DNA of 64,000 bases from assembly GCA_964019415.1 (NCBI GenBank), contig OZ025869.1:12767430-12831429 (forward strand), read 5' to 3'. The translations under genes and the position numbers were made by a program. Shown one piece after another: positions 39,146-52,302 of this stretch. The DNA is from Ianthella basta. Its lineage: Eukaryota > Porifera > Demospongiae > Verongiida > Ianthellidae. Below the pieces are notes generated by a model. That model did no database searches. It was not told where the DNA came from and was given only the letters and a program-made list of their open reading frames with translations. Each line of letters begins with the position of its first letter. Position 1 is the stretch's first letter.

Positions 39146-40250
39146 TCTTGCCTCATCTTGCCTAATCCTGCAAAATCTTGCCTCATCTTGCAATATCTTG
39201 CCTCATCTTGCAATGTCTTGCCTCATCTTGCCTAATCTTGCAATATCTTGCCTCATCTTGCACTATCTTGCTTCATCTTGCTATATCTTGCGACATCTTG
39301 CTATATCTTGCCTTAATTACTACATCTTGCTTTATTTTGCCATATCTTGCCTCATCTTGCAATATCTTGCCTCATCTTGCAATATCTCAATACATCTTAC
39401 TTCATCTTGTTATATCTTCCCTCATCTTGCTTCATCTTGCTATATCTTGCCTCATCTTGCTATATCTTGTCTTATCTAGCAATATCTTACCTCATCTTGC
39501 AATATCTTACTTCTTCTTGCTATATCTTGCCTTATCTTGCCTAATCTTGCAATATCTTGCCTCATCTTGCTTCATCTTGCTTCATCTTGCTATATCTTGC
39601 CTCATCTTATTATATCTTGCTTCATCTTGCAATACCTTGCCTCATCTTGCAACATCTTGCCCCATCTTGCTACATCTTGCCTCATTTTGCAATGTCTTGC
39701 CTCATCTTGCTACATCTTGCCTCATTTTGCTATTTCTTACCTCATCTTACTATTTCTTGCCTCATCTTGCTACATCTTGCCTCATCTTGCAATATCTTGC
39801 CTCATCTTGCTATTTCTTGCCTCATCTTTCTATTTCTTGCCTCATCTTGCAATATCTTGCCTCATCTTGCTACATCTTGCCTCATCTTGCAAAATCTTGC
39901 CTCATCTTGCTACATCTTGCCTCGCCTTGCTATTTCTTGCCTCATCTTGCTATTTCTTGCCTCATCTTGCAATATCTTGCCTCATCTGGCTATTTCTTGC
40001 CTCATCTTGCTATTTCTTGCCTCATTCTGCAATATCTTGCCTCATCATGCAATATCTTCCCTAATCTTGCAATATCTTGCTTCGTCTTGCAATATCTTGC
40101 CTCATCTTGCAATGTCTTGCCTCATCTTGCCAAATCTTGCAATATCTTGCCTCATCATGCAATATCTTTTCTAATCTTGCAATATCTTGCCTCGTCTTGA
40201 TATATCTTGCCTCATCTTGCAATGACTTGCCTCATATTGCCAAATCTTGC

Positions 40251-43200
40251 AATATCTTGTCTCATCTTGCATTATCTTGCTTCATCTTCCTATATCTTGC
40301 CTCATCTTGTCTCATCTTGCAATATCTTGCGACGTCTTACACTATCTTGCCTCATCTTACTAAATCTTGCTTCATCTTGCTGTATCTTGCCTCATCTTGC
40401 TACATCTTGCCTCGTCTTGCAATATCTTGCCTAATCTTGTAATATCTTGCCTCATCTTGCAATATCTTGCTTCATCTTGCTATTTCTTGCTTCATCTTGC
40501 AATATCTTGCCTCATCATGCAATATCTAGCCTAATCTTGTAATCTCTTGCCTCATCTTGCAATATCTTGCCTCATCTTGCAATGTCTTACCTCATCTTGC
40601 TACATCTTGCCTCATCTTGCAATATCTTGCATAATCTTGCTATTTCTTGCTTCATCTTGCAATATCTTGCCTCATCTTGCAATATCTTGCTTTATCTTTC
40701 TACATCTTGCTTCATCTTGCTACATCTTGCCTCATCTTGCTTCATCTTGCTACATCTTGCCTCATCTTGTAATGTCTTGCCTCATCTTGCCTAATCTTGC
40801 AACATCTTGCCTCGTCTTGCAATATCTTGCCTCATCTTGTAATGTCCTGCCTCATCTTGCCTCATCTTGCAATATCTTGCCTCATCTTGCTATTTCTTGC
40901 CTCATCTTGCTATTTCTTGTCTCATCTTTCAATGTCTTACCTCATCTCGCTACATCTTGCCTCATCTTGCTATTTCTTGCCTCATCTTGCTATTTCTTGC
41001 CTCATCTTGCTATATTTTGCCTCATCTTGCTACATCTTGCCTCGTCCTGCAATATGTTGCCTCATCTTCTTACATCTTGCCTCATCTTGCTATTTCTTGC
41101 CTCATCTTGCTATTTCTTGCCTCATCTTGCAATATCTTGCCTCATCATGCCATATCTTGCCTAATCTTGCAATATCTTGCCTTATCTTGCAATATCTTGC
41201 CTCATCTTGCAATGTCTTACCTCATCTTGCTACATCGTGCCTCATCTTGCAATATCTTGCTTTATCTTTCTACATCTTGCCTCATCTTACTAAATCTTGT
41301 TTCATCTTGCTACATCTTGCCTCATCTTAATTCATCTTGCTACATCTTGCCTCATCTTGCCTAATCTTGCAATATCTTGCCTCATCTTGCAATATCTTGC
41401 CTCATCTTGTAATATCTTGCCTCATCTTGCTACATCTTGCCTCATCTTGCTACATCTTGCCTCATCTTGCTTCATCTTGCTACATCTTGCCTCATCTTGC
41501 AATGTCTTATTACCTCATCTAGCTACATCTTGCCTCATCTCGCTACATCTTGCCTCATCTTGCTACATCTTGCCTCATCTTGCTACATCTGGCCTCATCT
41601 TGCTATATCTTGCCTCATCTTGCTATATCTTGCCTCATCTTGCTACATCTTGCCTCGTCTTGCAATATCTTGCCTCATCTTCTTACATCTTGCCTCATCT
41701 TGCTATTTCTTGCCTCATCTTCCTATTTCTTGCCTCATCTTGCTATTTCTTGCCTCATCTTGCTATTTCTTGCCTCATTCTGCAATATCTTGCCTCATCA
41801 TGCAAAATCTTACCTAATCTTGCAATATCTTGCCTCGTCTTGCAATATCTTGCCTCATCTTGCAATGTCTTGCCTCATCTTGCCAAATCTTGCAATATCT
41901 TGCCTCATCTTGCATTATCTTGCTTCATCTTCCTATATCTTGCCTCATCTTGCCTCATCTTACAATATTTTGCGACATCTTACACTATCTTGCCTCATCT
42001 TACTACATCTTGCTTCATCTTGCTGTATCTTGCCTCATCTTGCTACATCTTGCCTCGTCTTGCAATATCTTGCCTAATCTTGCAATATCTTGCCTCATCT
42101 TGCAATATCTTGCCTCATTTTGCTATTCCTTGCCTCGTCTTGCAATGTCTTGCCTCATCTTGTAATATCTTGCCTCATCTTGCTACATCTTGCATCGTCT
42201 TGCAATATCCTGCCTCATCTTGCTATCTCTTGCCTCATCTTGCAATATCTTTCCTCATCTTACAATATCTTGCCACATCTTGCAATGTCTTACCTCATCT
42301 TGCTACATCTTGCCTCATCTTGCAATATCTTGCTATATCTTTCTACATCTAGCCTCATCTTACTAAATCTTGTTTCATCTTGCTACATCTTGCCTCATCT
42401 TGCTTCATCTTGCTACATCTTGCCTCATCTTGTAATGTCTTGCCTGATCTCGCCTAATCTTTCAATATCTTGCCTCGTCTTGCAATATCTTGCCTCATTT
42501 TGTGATGTCTTGCCTCATCTTGCTACATCTTCCCTCATCTTGGCTCATCTTGCTACATCTTGCTTCATCTTGCAATGTCTTATTACCTCATCTCGCTACA
42601 TCTTGCCTCATCTCGCTACATCTTGCCTCATCGTGCTACATCTTGCCTCATCTTGCTACATCTGGCCTCATCTTGCTATATCTTGCCTCATCTTGCTATT
42701 TCTTGCTACATCTTGCCTCGTCTTGCTATATCTTGCCTCATCTTCTTACACCTTGCCTCATCTTGCTATTTCTTGCCTCAGTTGGCTATTTCTTGCCTCA
42801 TCTTGCTATTTCTTGCCTCATTCTGCAATATCTTGCCTCATCATGCAACATCTTGCCTAATCTTGCAATATCTTGCTTCGTCTTGCAATATCTTGCCTCA
42901 TCTTGCAATGTCTTGCCTCATCTTGCCAAATCTTGCAATATCTTGCCTCATCTTGCATTATCTTGCTTCATCTTCCTATATCTTGCCTCATCTTGCCTCA
43001 TCTTGCAATATCTTGCGACATCTTACACTATCTTGCCTCATCTTACTACATCTCGCTTCATCTTGCTGTATCTTGCCTCATCTTGCTACATCTTGCCTCG
43101 TCTTGCAATATCTTGCCTCATCTTGTAATGTCCTGCCTCATCTTGCCTCATCTTGCAATATCTTGCCTCATCTTGCTATTTCTTGCCTCATCTTGCTATT

Positions 43201-44840
43201 TCTTGTCTCATGTTTCAATGCCTTATTACCTCAACTCGCTACATCTTGCCTCATCTTGCTACACCTTGCCTCATCTTGCTACATCTTGCCTCATCTTGCT
43301 ATTTCTTGCCTCATCTTGCTATTTCTTGCCTCATCTTGCTATATTTTGCCTCATCTTGCTACATCTTGCCTCGTCCTGCAATATCTTACCTCATCTTCTT
43401 ACATCTTGCCTCATCTTGCTATTTCTTGCCTCATCTTGCTATTTCTTGCCTCATCTTGCTATTTCTTGCCTCATCTTTCTATTTCTTGCCTCAACATGCA
43501 ATATCTTGCCTAATCTTGCAATATCTTGCCTCATCTTGCAATATCTTGCCTCATCTTGCAATGTCTTACCGCATCGTGTTACATCTTGCCTCATCTTGCA
43601 ATATCTTGCTTTATCTTTCTACATCTTGCCTCATCTTACTAAATCTTGTTTCATCTTGCTACATCTTGCCTCATCTTGCTTCATCTTGCTACATCTTGCC
43701 TCATCTTGTACTGTCTTGCCTCATCTTGCCTAATCTTGCAATATCTTGCCTCGTCTTGCAATATCTTGCCTCATCTTGTAATATCTTGCCTCATCTTGCT
43801 ACATATTGCTTCATCTTGCAATATCTTGCCTCATCTTGCTATTTCTTCCTTCATCTTACAATATCTTACCTCATCATGCAATATCTTGCCTAATCTTGCA
43901 ATATCTTGCCTCATCTTGCAATATCTTGCCTCATCTTGCAATGTCTTGCCTCATCTTGCTACATCTTGCCTCATCTTGCAATATCTTGCTTTATCTTTCC
44001 ACATCTTGCCTCATCTTACTGAATCTTGTTATATCTTGCTACATCTTGTCTCATCTTGCTTCATCTTGCTACATCTTGCCTCATCTTGTAATGTCTTGCC
44101 TCATCTTGCCTAAACTTGCAATATCTTGCCTCGTCTTGCAATATCTTGCCTCATCTTGTAATGTCTTGCCTCATCTTGCTACATCTTGCCTCGTCTTGCA
44201 ATATCCTGCCTCATCTTGCTATTTCTTGCCTCATCTTGCAATATCTTGCCTCATCTTACAATATCTTTCCTCATCTTGCAATGTCTTACCTCATCTTGCT
44301 ACATCTTGCCTCATCTTGCAATATCTTGCTTTATCTTTCTACATCTTGCCTAATCTTACTAAATCTTGTTTCATCTTGCTACATCTTGCCTCATCTTGCT
44401 TCATCTTGCTACATCTTGCCTCATCTTGTAATGTCATGCCTCATCTTGCCTAATCTTGCTATATCTTGCCTCATCTTGCAATATCTTGCCTCATCTTGTA
44501 ATGTCTTGCCTCATCTTGCTACATCTTGCCTCATCTTGCCTCATCTTGCTACATCTTGCCTCATCTTGCAATGTCTTATTACCTCATCTCGCTAAATCTT
44601 GCCTCATCTCGCTACATCTTTCCTCATCGTGCTACATCTTGCCTCATCTTGCTACATCTGGCCTCATCTTGCTATATCTTGCCTCATCTAGCTATTTCTT
44701 GCCTCATTTTGCTACATCTTGCCTCGTCTTGCAATATATTGCCTCATCTTCTTACATCTTGCCTCATCTTGCAATATCTTGCCTCATCTTGCTATTTCTT
44801 GCTTCATCTTGCAATATCTTGCCTCATCATGCAATATCTT
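40251..44840 (+). repeat. Mosaic array segment upstream of landmark D
   Basis: This is ordinary decamer array containing the 13-bp slipped units at 41506, 42579, 43222 and 44575. Parts are colinear with the first 9 kb and so with the second 16-kb copy: about 40.8-41.4 kb resembles 2.1-2.9 kb (18.4-19.1 kb), and about 43.6-44.9 kb resembles 7.8-8.7 kb (24.0-24.9 kb). The second match includes the private unit cttgcaatatattgcc near 8530 and 44730. Offsets differ between the two, so indels lie between them. Confidence 0.6.
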
Positions 44841-45132
44841 GCCTCATCTTGCAATGTCTTACCTCAACTTGCTAAATCTTGCCTCATCTTGCAATATCTT
44901 GCCTAATCTTGCAATATCTTGCTTCATCTTGCAATATCTTGCTTCATCGTGCTACATCTTGCCTCATCTTACTAAATCTTGCCTAATTTTAACAATCTCT
45001 TGCCTCATCTTGCAATATCTTGCCTCATCTTACAATGTCTTACCTCATCTTGCTACATCTTGCCTCATCTTGCAATATCTCTCCTAATCTTGCTATTTCT
45101 TCTTCATCTTGCAATATCTTGCTTCATCGTGC

Positions 45133-45192
45133 AAGCAAGATTTAGTAAGATGAGGCAAGATGTAGCTTGCCTCATCTTACTAAATCTTGCTT
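45133..45192 (+). other. Perfect 27-bp hairpin with 6-base loop, copy 1
   Basis: The left arm, 45133-45159 (begins aagcaagatt, ends gaggcaag), is the exact reverse complement of the right arm, 45166-45192 (begins cttgcctcat, ends aatcttgctt). The loop, 45160-45165, is atgtag. The left arm plus loop is the inverse of a normal ctacat-to-cttgctt stretch, and the usual ctacat at this point is replaced by its inverse in the loop. That is the pattern expected from a strand or template switch during replication. The array otherwise never reverses strand here. A DNA cruciform is possible; there is no evidence of an RNA or terminator role. Confidence 0.93.
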
Positions 45193-45344
45193 CATCTTGC
45201 TACATCTTTCCTCATCTGACTTCATCTTGCTGCATCTTGCCTCATCTTGCTATTTCTTGCCTCATCTTGCTATTTCTTGCCTCATCTTGCAGTATCTTGC
45301 CTCATCATGTTATATCTTGTTCATCTTGATTCATCTTGCTATAT

Positions 45345-45453
45345 CGTTGCTCATCTTGCTACATCTTGCCTCATCTTACTAAATCTTGCTTCATCTAACT
45401 ACATCTTGCCTCATCTTGATTCATCTTGCTCCATCATTCCTTATCTTGTAACG
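45345..45453 (+). repeat. Long-period landmark D
   Basis: This lies 6,308 bp after C. It has cttgcctcat where A, B and C have variants of the unit before cttgattcat, and a private catcattcctt in place of catcttgcctt. It lies between segments P and Q of the scrambled block. Confidence 0.9.
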
Positions 45454-46557
45454 TCTTGCCTCATCTAGCCTAATCTTGCAATATCTTGCCTCATCTTGCA
45501 ATGTCTTGCCTCATCTTGCCTAATCTTGCAATATCTTGCCTCATCTTGCACTATCTTGCTTCATCTTGCTATATCTTGCCTCATCTTGCAATATCTTGCC
45601 TCATCTTACTTCATCTTGTTATATCTTGCCTCATCTTGCTATATCTTGTCTCATCTAGCAATATCTTGCCTCATCTTGCAATATCTTGTTACATCTTACT
45701 TCTTCTTGCTATATCTTGCCTTATCTTGCCTCATCTTGCAATATCTTGCCTCATCTTGCTTCATCTTGCTTCATTTTGCTATATCTTGCCTAATCTTGTT
45801 ATATCTTGCTTCATCTTGCAATATCTTGCCTCATCTTGCAACATCTTGCCCCATCTTGCTACATCTTGCCTCATTTTGCAATGTCTTGCCTCATCTTGCT
45901 ACATCTTGCCTCATCTTGCTATTTCTTGCCTCATCTTGCTATTTCTAGCCTCATCTTGCTACATCTTGCCTAATCTCAATATCTTGCCTCATCTTGCTAT
46001 TTCTTGCCTCATCTTTCTATTTCTTGCCTCATCTTGCAATATCTTGCCTCATCTTGCAACATCTTGCCTCATCTTACAATGTCTTGCCTCATCTTGCTAC
46101 ATCTTGCCTCGTCTTGCTATTTCTTGCCTCATCTTGCTATTTCTTGCCTCATCTTGCGATATCTTGCCTCATCTGGCTATTTCTTGCCTCATCTTGCAAT
46201 ATCTTGCCTCATCTTGCAATATCTTGCCTCATCTTGCAATGTCTTACCTCATCTTGCTATATCTTGCCTCATCTTGCAATGTCTTACCTCAACTTGCTAA
46301 ATCTTGCCTCATCTTGCAATATCTTGCCTAATCTTGCAATATCTTGCTTCATCTTGCAATATCTTGCTTCATCGTGCTACATCTTGCCTCATCTTACTAA
46401 ATCTTGCCTAATTTTAACAATCTCTTGCCTCATCTTGCAATATCTTGCCTCATCTTGCAATGTCTTACCTCATCTTGCTACATCTTGCCTCATCTTGCAA
46501 TATCTCTCCTAATCTTGCTATTTCTTCTTCATCTTGCAATATCTTGATTCATCGTGC

Positions 46558-46617
46558 AAGCAAGATTTAGTAAGATGAGGCAAGATGTAGCTTGCCTCAT
46601 CTTACTAAATCTTGCTT
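46558..46617 (+). other. Perfect 27-bp hairpin with 6-base loop, copy 2
   Basis: The same hairpin occurs 1,425 bases downstream of the first: arms 46558-46584 and 46591-46617, loop 46585-46590. Arms, loop and immediate flanks are identical to copy 1 apart from cttgattcat for cttgcttcat just upstream. The inversion therefore happened once and was then carried along when segment P was duplicated. Confidence 0.93.
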
Positions 46618-47070
46618 CATCTTGCTACATCTTTCCTCATCTTGCTATTTCTTGCCTCATCTTGCTATTTCTAGCCTCATCTTGCTACATCTTGCCTAAT
46701 CTCAATATCTTGCCTCATCTTGCTATTTCTTGCCTCATCTTTCTATTTCTTGCCTCATCTTGCAATATCTTGCCTCATCTTGCAACATCTTGCCTCATCT
46801 TACAATGTCTTGCCTCATCTTGCTACATCTTGCCTCGTCTTGCTATTTCTTGCCTCATCTTGCTATTTCTTGCCTCATCTTGCGATATCTTGCCTCATCT
46901 GGCTATTTCTTGCCTCATCTTGCAATATCTTGCCTCATCTTGCAATATCTTGCCTCATCTCGCAATGTCTTACCTCATCTTGCTATATCTTGCCTCATCT
47001 TGCAATGTCTTACCTCAACTTGCTAAATCTTGCCTCATCTTGCAATATCTTGCCTCATCATGCAATATCT

Positions 47071-50000
47071 TGCCTAATCTTACAATATCTTGCCTTATCT
47101 TGCAATATCTTGCCTCATCTTGCAATGTCTTACCTCATCTTGTTACATCTTGCCTCATCTTGCAATATCTTTCTTTATCTTTCTACATCTTGCCTCATTT
47201 ACTAAATCTTGTTTTATCTTTCTACATCTTGACTCATCTTGCTTCATCTTGCTAAATCTTGCCTCATCTCGTAATGTCTTACCTCATCTTGCCTAATCTT
47301 GCAATATCTTACCTCGTCTAGCAATATCTTGCCTTGTCTTGTAATATCTTGCTTCATCTTGCTGCATCTTGCCTCATCTTGCAATATCTTGCCTCATCTT
47401 GCTATTTCTTGCTTCATCTTGCAATATCTTGCCTCATCATGCAATATCTTGCCTCATCTTGCAATGTCTTACCTCATCTTGCTACATCTGGCCTCATCTT
47501 GCTATATATTGCCTCATCTTGCTACATCACGCCTCGTCTTGCAATATCTTGCCTCATCTTACTACATCTTGCTTCATCTTGCTGTATCTTGCCTCATCTT
47601 GCTACATCTTGCCTCGTCTTGCAATATCTTGCCTCATCTTGCCTCGTCTTGCAATATCTTGCCTAATCTTGCTACATCTTGCCTCATCTTGCAATATCTT
47701 GCCTCATCTTGCTATTTCTTGTTTCATCTTGCGATATCTTGCCTCATCATGCAATATCTTGCCTAATCTTGCAATCTCTTGCCTCATCTTGCTATTTCTT
47801 GCTTCATCTTGCAATACCTTGCAACATCTTGCTACATCTTGCCTCATCTTACTAAATCTGGCTTCATCTTGCTACATCTTGCTTCATCGTGCCTCATCTT
47901 GCTACATCTTGCCTCATCTTGCAATGCCTTATTACCTCATCTCGCTACATCTTACCTCATCTTGCTATACCTTGCCTCATCTTGCTACATCTTGCCTCAT
48001 CTTGCTATTTCTTGCCTCATCTTGCTATTTCTTGCCTCATCTTGCTATATTTTGCCTCATCTTGCTACATCATGCCTCGTCCTGCAATATCTTGCCTCAT
48101 CTTCTTACATCTTGCCTCAACTTGCTATTTCTTGCCTCATCTTGCTATTTCTTGCCTCATGTTGCTATTTCTTGTCTCATCTTGCTATTTCTTGCCTCAT
48201 CTTGCAATATCTTGCCTCATCATGCAATATCTTGCCTAATCTTGCAATATCTCGCCTCATCTTGCAATATTTTGCCTCATCTTGCAATGTCTTACCTCAT
48301 CTTGCTACATCTTGCCTCATCTTGCAATATCTTGCTTTATCTTTCTACATCTTGCCTCATCTTACTAAATCTTGTTTTATCTAGCTACATCTTGCCTCAT
48401 CTTGCTTCATCTTGCTACATCTTGCCTCATCTTGTAATGTCTTGCCTCATCTTACCTAATCTTGCAATATCTTGCCTCGTCTTGCAAAATCTTGCCTCAT
48501 CTTGTAATGTCTTGCCTCATCTTGCGACATCTTGCCTCATCTTGCAATATCTTGCTTCATCTTGCTATTTCTTGCTTCATCTTGCACTATCTTGCCTCAT
48601 CATGCAATATCTTGCCTAATCTTGCAATATCTTGCCTCATCTTGCAATATCTTGCCTCATCTTGCAATGTCTTACCTCATCTTGCTACATCTTGCCTCAT
48701 CTTGCAATATCTTGCCTCATCTTGCAATGTCTTACCTCATCTTGCTACATCTTGCCTAATCTTACAATATCTTGCCTTATCTTGCAATATCTTGCCTCAT
48801 CTTGCAATGTCTTACCTCATCTTGTTACATCTTGCCTCATCTTGCAATATCTTTCTTTATCTTTCTACATCTTGCCTCATTTACTAAATCTTGTTTTATC
48901 TTGCTACATCTTGCCTCATCTTGCTAAATCTTGCCTCATCTTGTAATGTCTTACCTCATCTTGCCTAATCTTGCAATATCTTGCCTCGTCTAGCAATATC
49001 TTGCCTCGTCTTGTAATATCTTGCTTCATCTTGCTACATCTTGCCTCATCTTGCAATATCTTGCCTCATCTTGCTATTTCTTGCTTCATCTTGCAATATC
49101 TTGCCTCATCATGCAATATCTTGCCTCATCTTGCAATGTCTTACCTCATCTTGCTACATCTGGCCTCATCTTGCTATATATTGCCTCATCTTGCTACATC
49201 ACGCCTCGTCTTGCAATATCTTGCCTCATCTTACTACATCTTGCTTCATCTTGCTGTATCTTGCCTCATCTTGCTACATCTTGCCTCGTCTTGTAATATC
49301 TTGCCTGATCTTGCTACATCTTGCCTCATCTTGCAATATCTTGCCTCATCTTGCTATTTCTTGTTTCATCTTGCAATATCTTGCCTCATCATGTAATATC
49401 TTGCCTAATCTTGCAATCTCTTGCCTCATCTTGCAATCTCTTGCCTCATCTTGCAATGTCTTACCTCATCTTGCTACATCTTGACTCATCTTGCAATATC
49501 TTGCCTAATCTTGCTATTTCTTACTTCATCTTGCAATATCTTGCTTCATCGTGCTGCATCTTCCCTCATCTTGCTAAATCTTGTTTCATCTTGCTACATC
49601 TTGCCTCATCTTGCTTCATCTTGCTACATCTTGCCTCATCTTGTAATGTCTTGCCTCATCTTGCCTAATCTTGCAACATCTTGCCTCATCTTGCAATATC
49701 TTGCCTCATCTTGTAATGTCCTGCCTCGTCTTGCCTCATCTTGCAATATCTTGCCTCATCTTGCTATTTCTTGCCTCATCTTGCTATTTCTTGTCTCATC
49801 TTTCAATGTCTTACCTCATCTTGCTACATCTTGCCTCATCTTGCAATATCTTGCCTCATCTTGCTATTTCTTGCTTCATCTTGCAATACCTTGCAACATC
49901 TTGCTACATCTTGCCTCATCTTACTAAATCTGGCTTCATCTTGCTACATCTTGCTTCATCGTGCCTCATCTTGCTACATCTTGCCTCATCTTGCAATGCC

Positions 50001-50787
50001 TTATTACCTCATCTCGCTACATCTTGCCTCATCTTGCTATACCTTGCCTCATCTTGCTACATCTTGCCTCATCTTGCTATTTCTTGCCTCATCTTGCTAT
50101 TTCTTGCCTCATCTTGCTATATTTTCCTCATCTTGCTACATCATGCCTCGTCCTGCAATATCTTGCCTCATCTTCTTACATCTTGCCTCAACTTGCTATT
50201 TCTTGCCTCATCTTGCTATTTCTTGCCTCATGTTGCTATTTCTTGTCTCATCTTGCTATTTCTTGCCTCATCTTGCAATATCTTGCCTCATCATGCAATA
50301 TCTTGCCCAATCTTGCAATATCTCGCCTCATCTTGCAATATTTTGCCTCATCTTGCAATGTCTTACCTCATCTTGCTACATCTTGCCTCATCTTGCAATA
50401 TCTTGCTTTATCTTTCTACATCTTGCCTCATCTTACTAAATCTTGTTCTATCTAGCTACATCTTGCCTCATCTCGCTTCATCTTGCTACATCTTGCCTCA
50501 TCTTGTAATGTCTTGCCTCATCTTGCCTAATCTTGCAATATCTTGCCTCGTCTTGCAAAATCTTGCCTCATCTTGTAATGTCTTGCCTCATCTTGCTACA
50601 TCTTGCCTCATCTTGCAATATCTTGCCTCATCTTGCTATTTCTTGCTTCATCTTGCACTATCTTGCCTCATCATGCAATATCTTGCCTAATCTTGCAATA
50701 TCTTGCCTCATCTTGCAATATCTTGCCTCATCTTGCAATGTCTTACTTCATCTTCCTACATCTTGCCTCATCTTGCAATATCTTGCT
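47071..50787 (+). repeat. Tandem duplication of 1.65-2.03 kb
   Basis: Copy 1 is about 47071-48716 and copy 2 about 48753-50787. The offset starts at 1,682, becomes 1,672 near 47230 after loss of one decamer, 1,632 near 47640 after loss of 40 bp, then 2,072 from about 47780, and 2,071 after a small loss near 50126 (tttgcctcat against tttcctcat). The step to 2,072 reflects about 430 bp, 49421-49850, present only in copy 2 and resembling 40.55-40.95 kb. Shared rare units include a 9-bp unit in cctcatttactaaatc, catcacgcctcgtc, and ttgcaacatcttgctac after cttgcaatacc. Confidence 0.8.
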
Positions 50788-52194
50788 TTATCTTTCTACA
50801 TCTTGCCTCATCTTACCAAATCTTGTTATATCTTGCTACATCTTGCCTCATCTTGCTTCATCTTGCTACATCTTGCCTCGTCTTGTAATATCTTGCCTCA
50901 TCCTGTAATATCTTGCCTCATTTTGCTACATCTTGCATTGTCTTGCAATATCCTGCCTCATCTTGCTATTTCTTGCTTCATCTTGCAATATCTTGCCTAA
51001 TCTTACAATATCTTGCCTCATCTTGCAATGTCTTACCTCATCTTCTTCATCTTGCCTCATCTTGCAATATCTTGCTTTATCTTTCTACATCTTGCCTCAT
51101 CTTACTAAATCTTGTTTCATCTTGCTACATCTTGCCTCATCTTGCTTCATCTTGCTACATCTTGCCTCATCGTGTAATGTCTTGCCTGATCTTGCCTAAT
51201 CTTGCAATATCTTGCCTCGTCTTGCAATATCTTGCCTCATCTTCTAATGTCTTGCCTCATCTTGCTGCATCTTGCCTCATCTTGCCTCATCTTGCTACAT
51301 CTTGCCTCATCTTGCAATGTCTTATTACCTCATCTCGCTACATCTTGCCTCATCTCGCTACATCTTGCCTCATCTCGCTACATCTTGCCTCATCTTTCTA
51401 CATCTGGCCTCATCTGGCTATTTCTTGTCTCATCTTGCTATTTCTTGCCTCATTCTGCAATATCTTGCCTCATCATGCAATATCTTCCCTAATCTTGCAA
51501 TATCTTGCCTCGTCTTGCAATATCTTGCCACATCTTGCAATGTCTTGCCTCATCTTGCCAAATCTTGCAATATCTTGCCTCATCTTGCATTATCTTGCTT
51601 CATCTTCCTATATCTTGCCTCATCTTTCCTCATCTTGCAATATCTTGCGACATCTTATACTATCTTGCCTCATCTTACTACATCTCGCTTCATCTTGCTG
51701 TATCTTGCCTCATCTTGCTACATCTTGCCTCGTCTTGCAATATCTTGCCTCGTCTTGCAATATCTTGCCTCATCTTGCAATATCTTGCCTCATCTTGCTA
51801 TTTCTTGCTTCATCTTGCAATATCTTGCCTCATCATGCAATATCTTGCCTAATCTTGCAATCTTTTGCCTCAATCATGCCTCATCTTGCAATATCTTGCC
51901 TCATCTTGCAATGTCTTACCTCATCTTGCTACATCTTGCCTCATCTTGCAATATCTTGCTTAATCTTGCTATTTCTTGCTTCATCTTGCAATATCTTGCT
52001 TCATCGTGCTACATCTTGCCTCATCTTACTAAATCTTGCTTCATCTTGCTACATCTTGCCTCATCTGACTTCATCTTGCTGCATCTTGCCTCATCTTGCT
52101 ATTTCTTGCCTCATCTTGCTATTTCTTGCCTCATCTTGAAGTATCTTGCCTCTTCTTGTTATATCTTGTCTCATCTTGATTCATCTTGCTATAT

Positions 52195-52302
52195 CGTTGC
52201 TCATCTTGCTACATCTTCCTCATCTTACTAAATCTTGCTTCATCTTACTACATCTTGCCTCATCTTGATTCATCTTGCTCCATCTTGCCTTATCTTGTAA
52301 CG
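52195..52302 (+). repeat. Long-period landmark A''
   Basis: This lies 6,850 bp after D. It shares with A and A' the 2-base loss in ctacatcttcctcat, and about 1 kb downstream the 9-bp unit in ctacatttgcctcat and the shortened catcatcaatatc. It differs from A in having cttactacat for ctaactacat. Confidence 0.9.

Larger units (their letters stand above)
24840..40250 (+). repeat. Diverged superrepeat, copy I (A'-B'-C)
   Basis: This stretch aligns in order with about 50640-64000. Shared private variants include the 2-base loss in landmarks A' and A'', cttgagtcat before B' and B'', cttgcggcat near 31.5 and 56.95 kb, and ccttaattactac after C and C''. Offsets drift from about 25.8 kb at the left to 25,429 at A', 25,330 at B' and 23,664 at C, so indels have accumulated, including the 160-, 250- and 460-bp duplications found only in this copy. 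The left boundary is approximate. Confidence 0.7.
44840..47046 (+). repeat. Scrambled block: 1,425-bp and 726-bp repeats
   Basis: Segment P (about 44840-45217) recurs at 46265-46642, an offset of 1,425. Segment Q starts at 45917 and recurs from 46643 at an offset of 726, running to about 47046. The junction between the P copy and the Q copy lies at 46642/46643, where the sequence switches from matching 45217 to matching 45917. The simplest reading is a 726-bp tandem unit (Q then P) with one full and one partial copy, downstream of an older P. Rare markers are gcctaattttaacaatctc in P and cctaatctcaatatc in Q. Confidence 0.8.

Noticed and set aside
45133-45192. Transcription terminator or stem-loop RNA
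   Set aside because: The hairpin has no T-tract after it and no gene before it; its arms are ordinary satellite units in opposite orientation.
46554-47255. Open frame starting with a non-repeat-like segment (MQARFSKMRQDVA)
   Set aside because: The odd residues are the translation of the inverted arm of the hairpin at 46558-46617; the rest is the usual satellite peptide.
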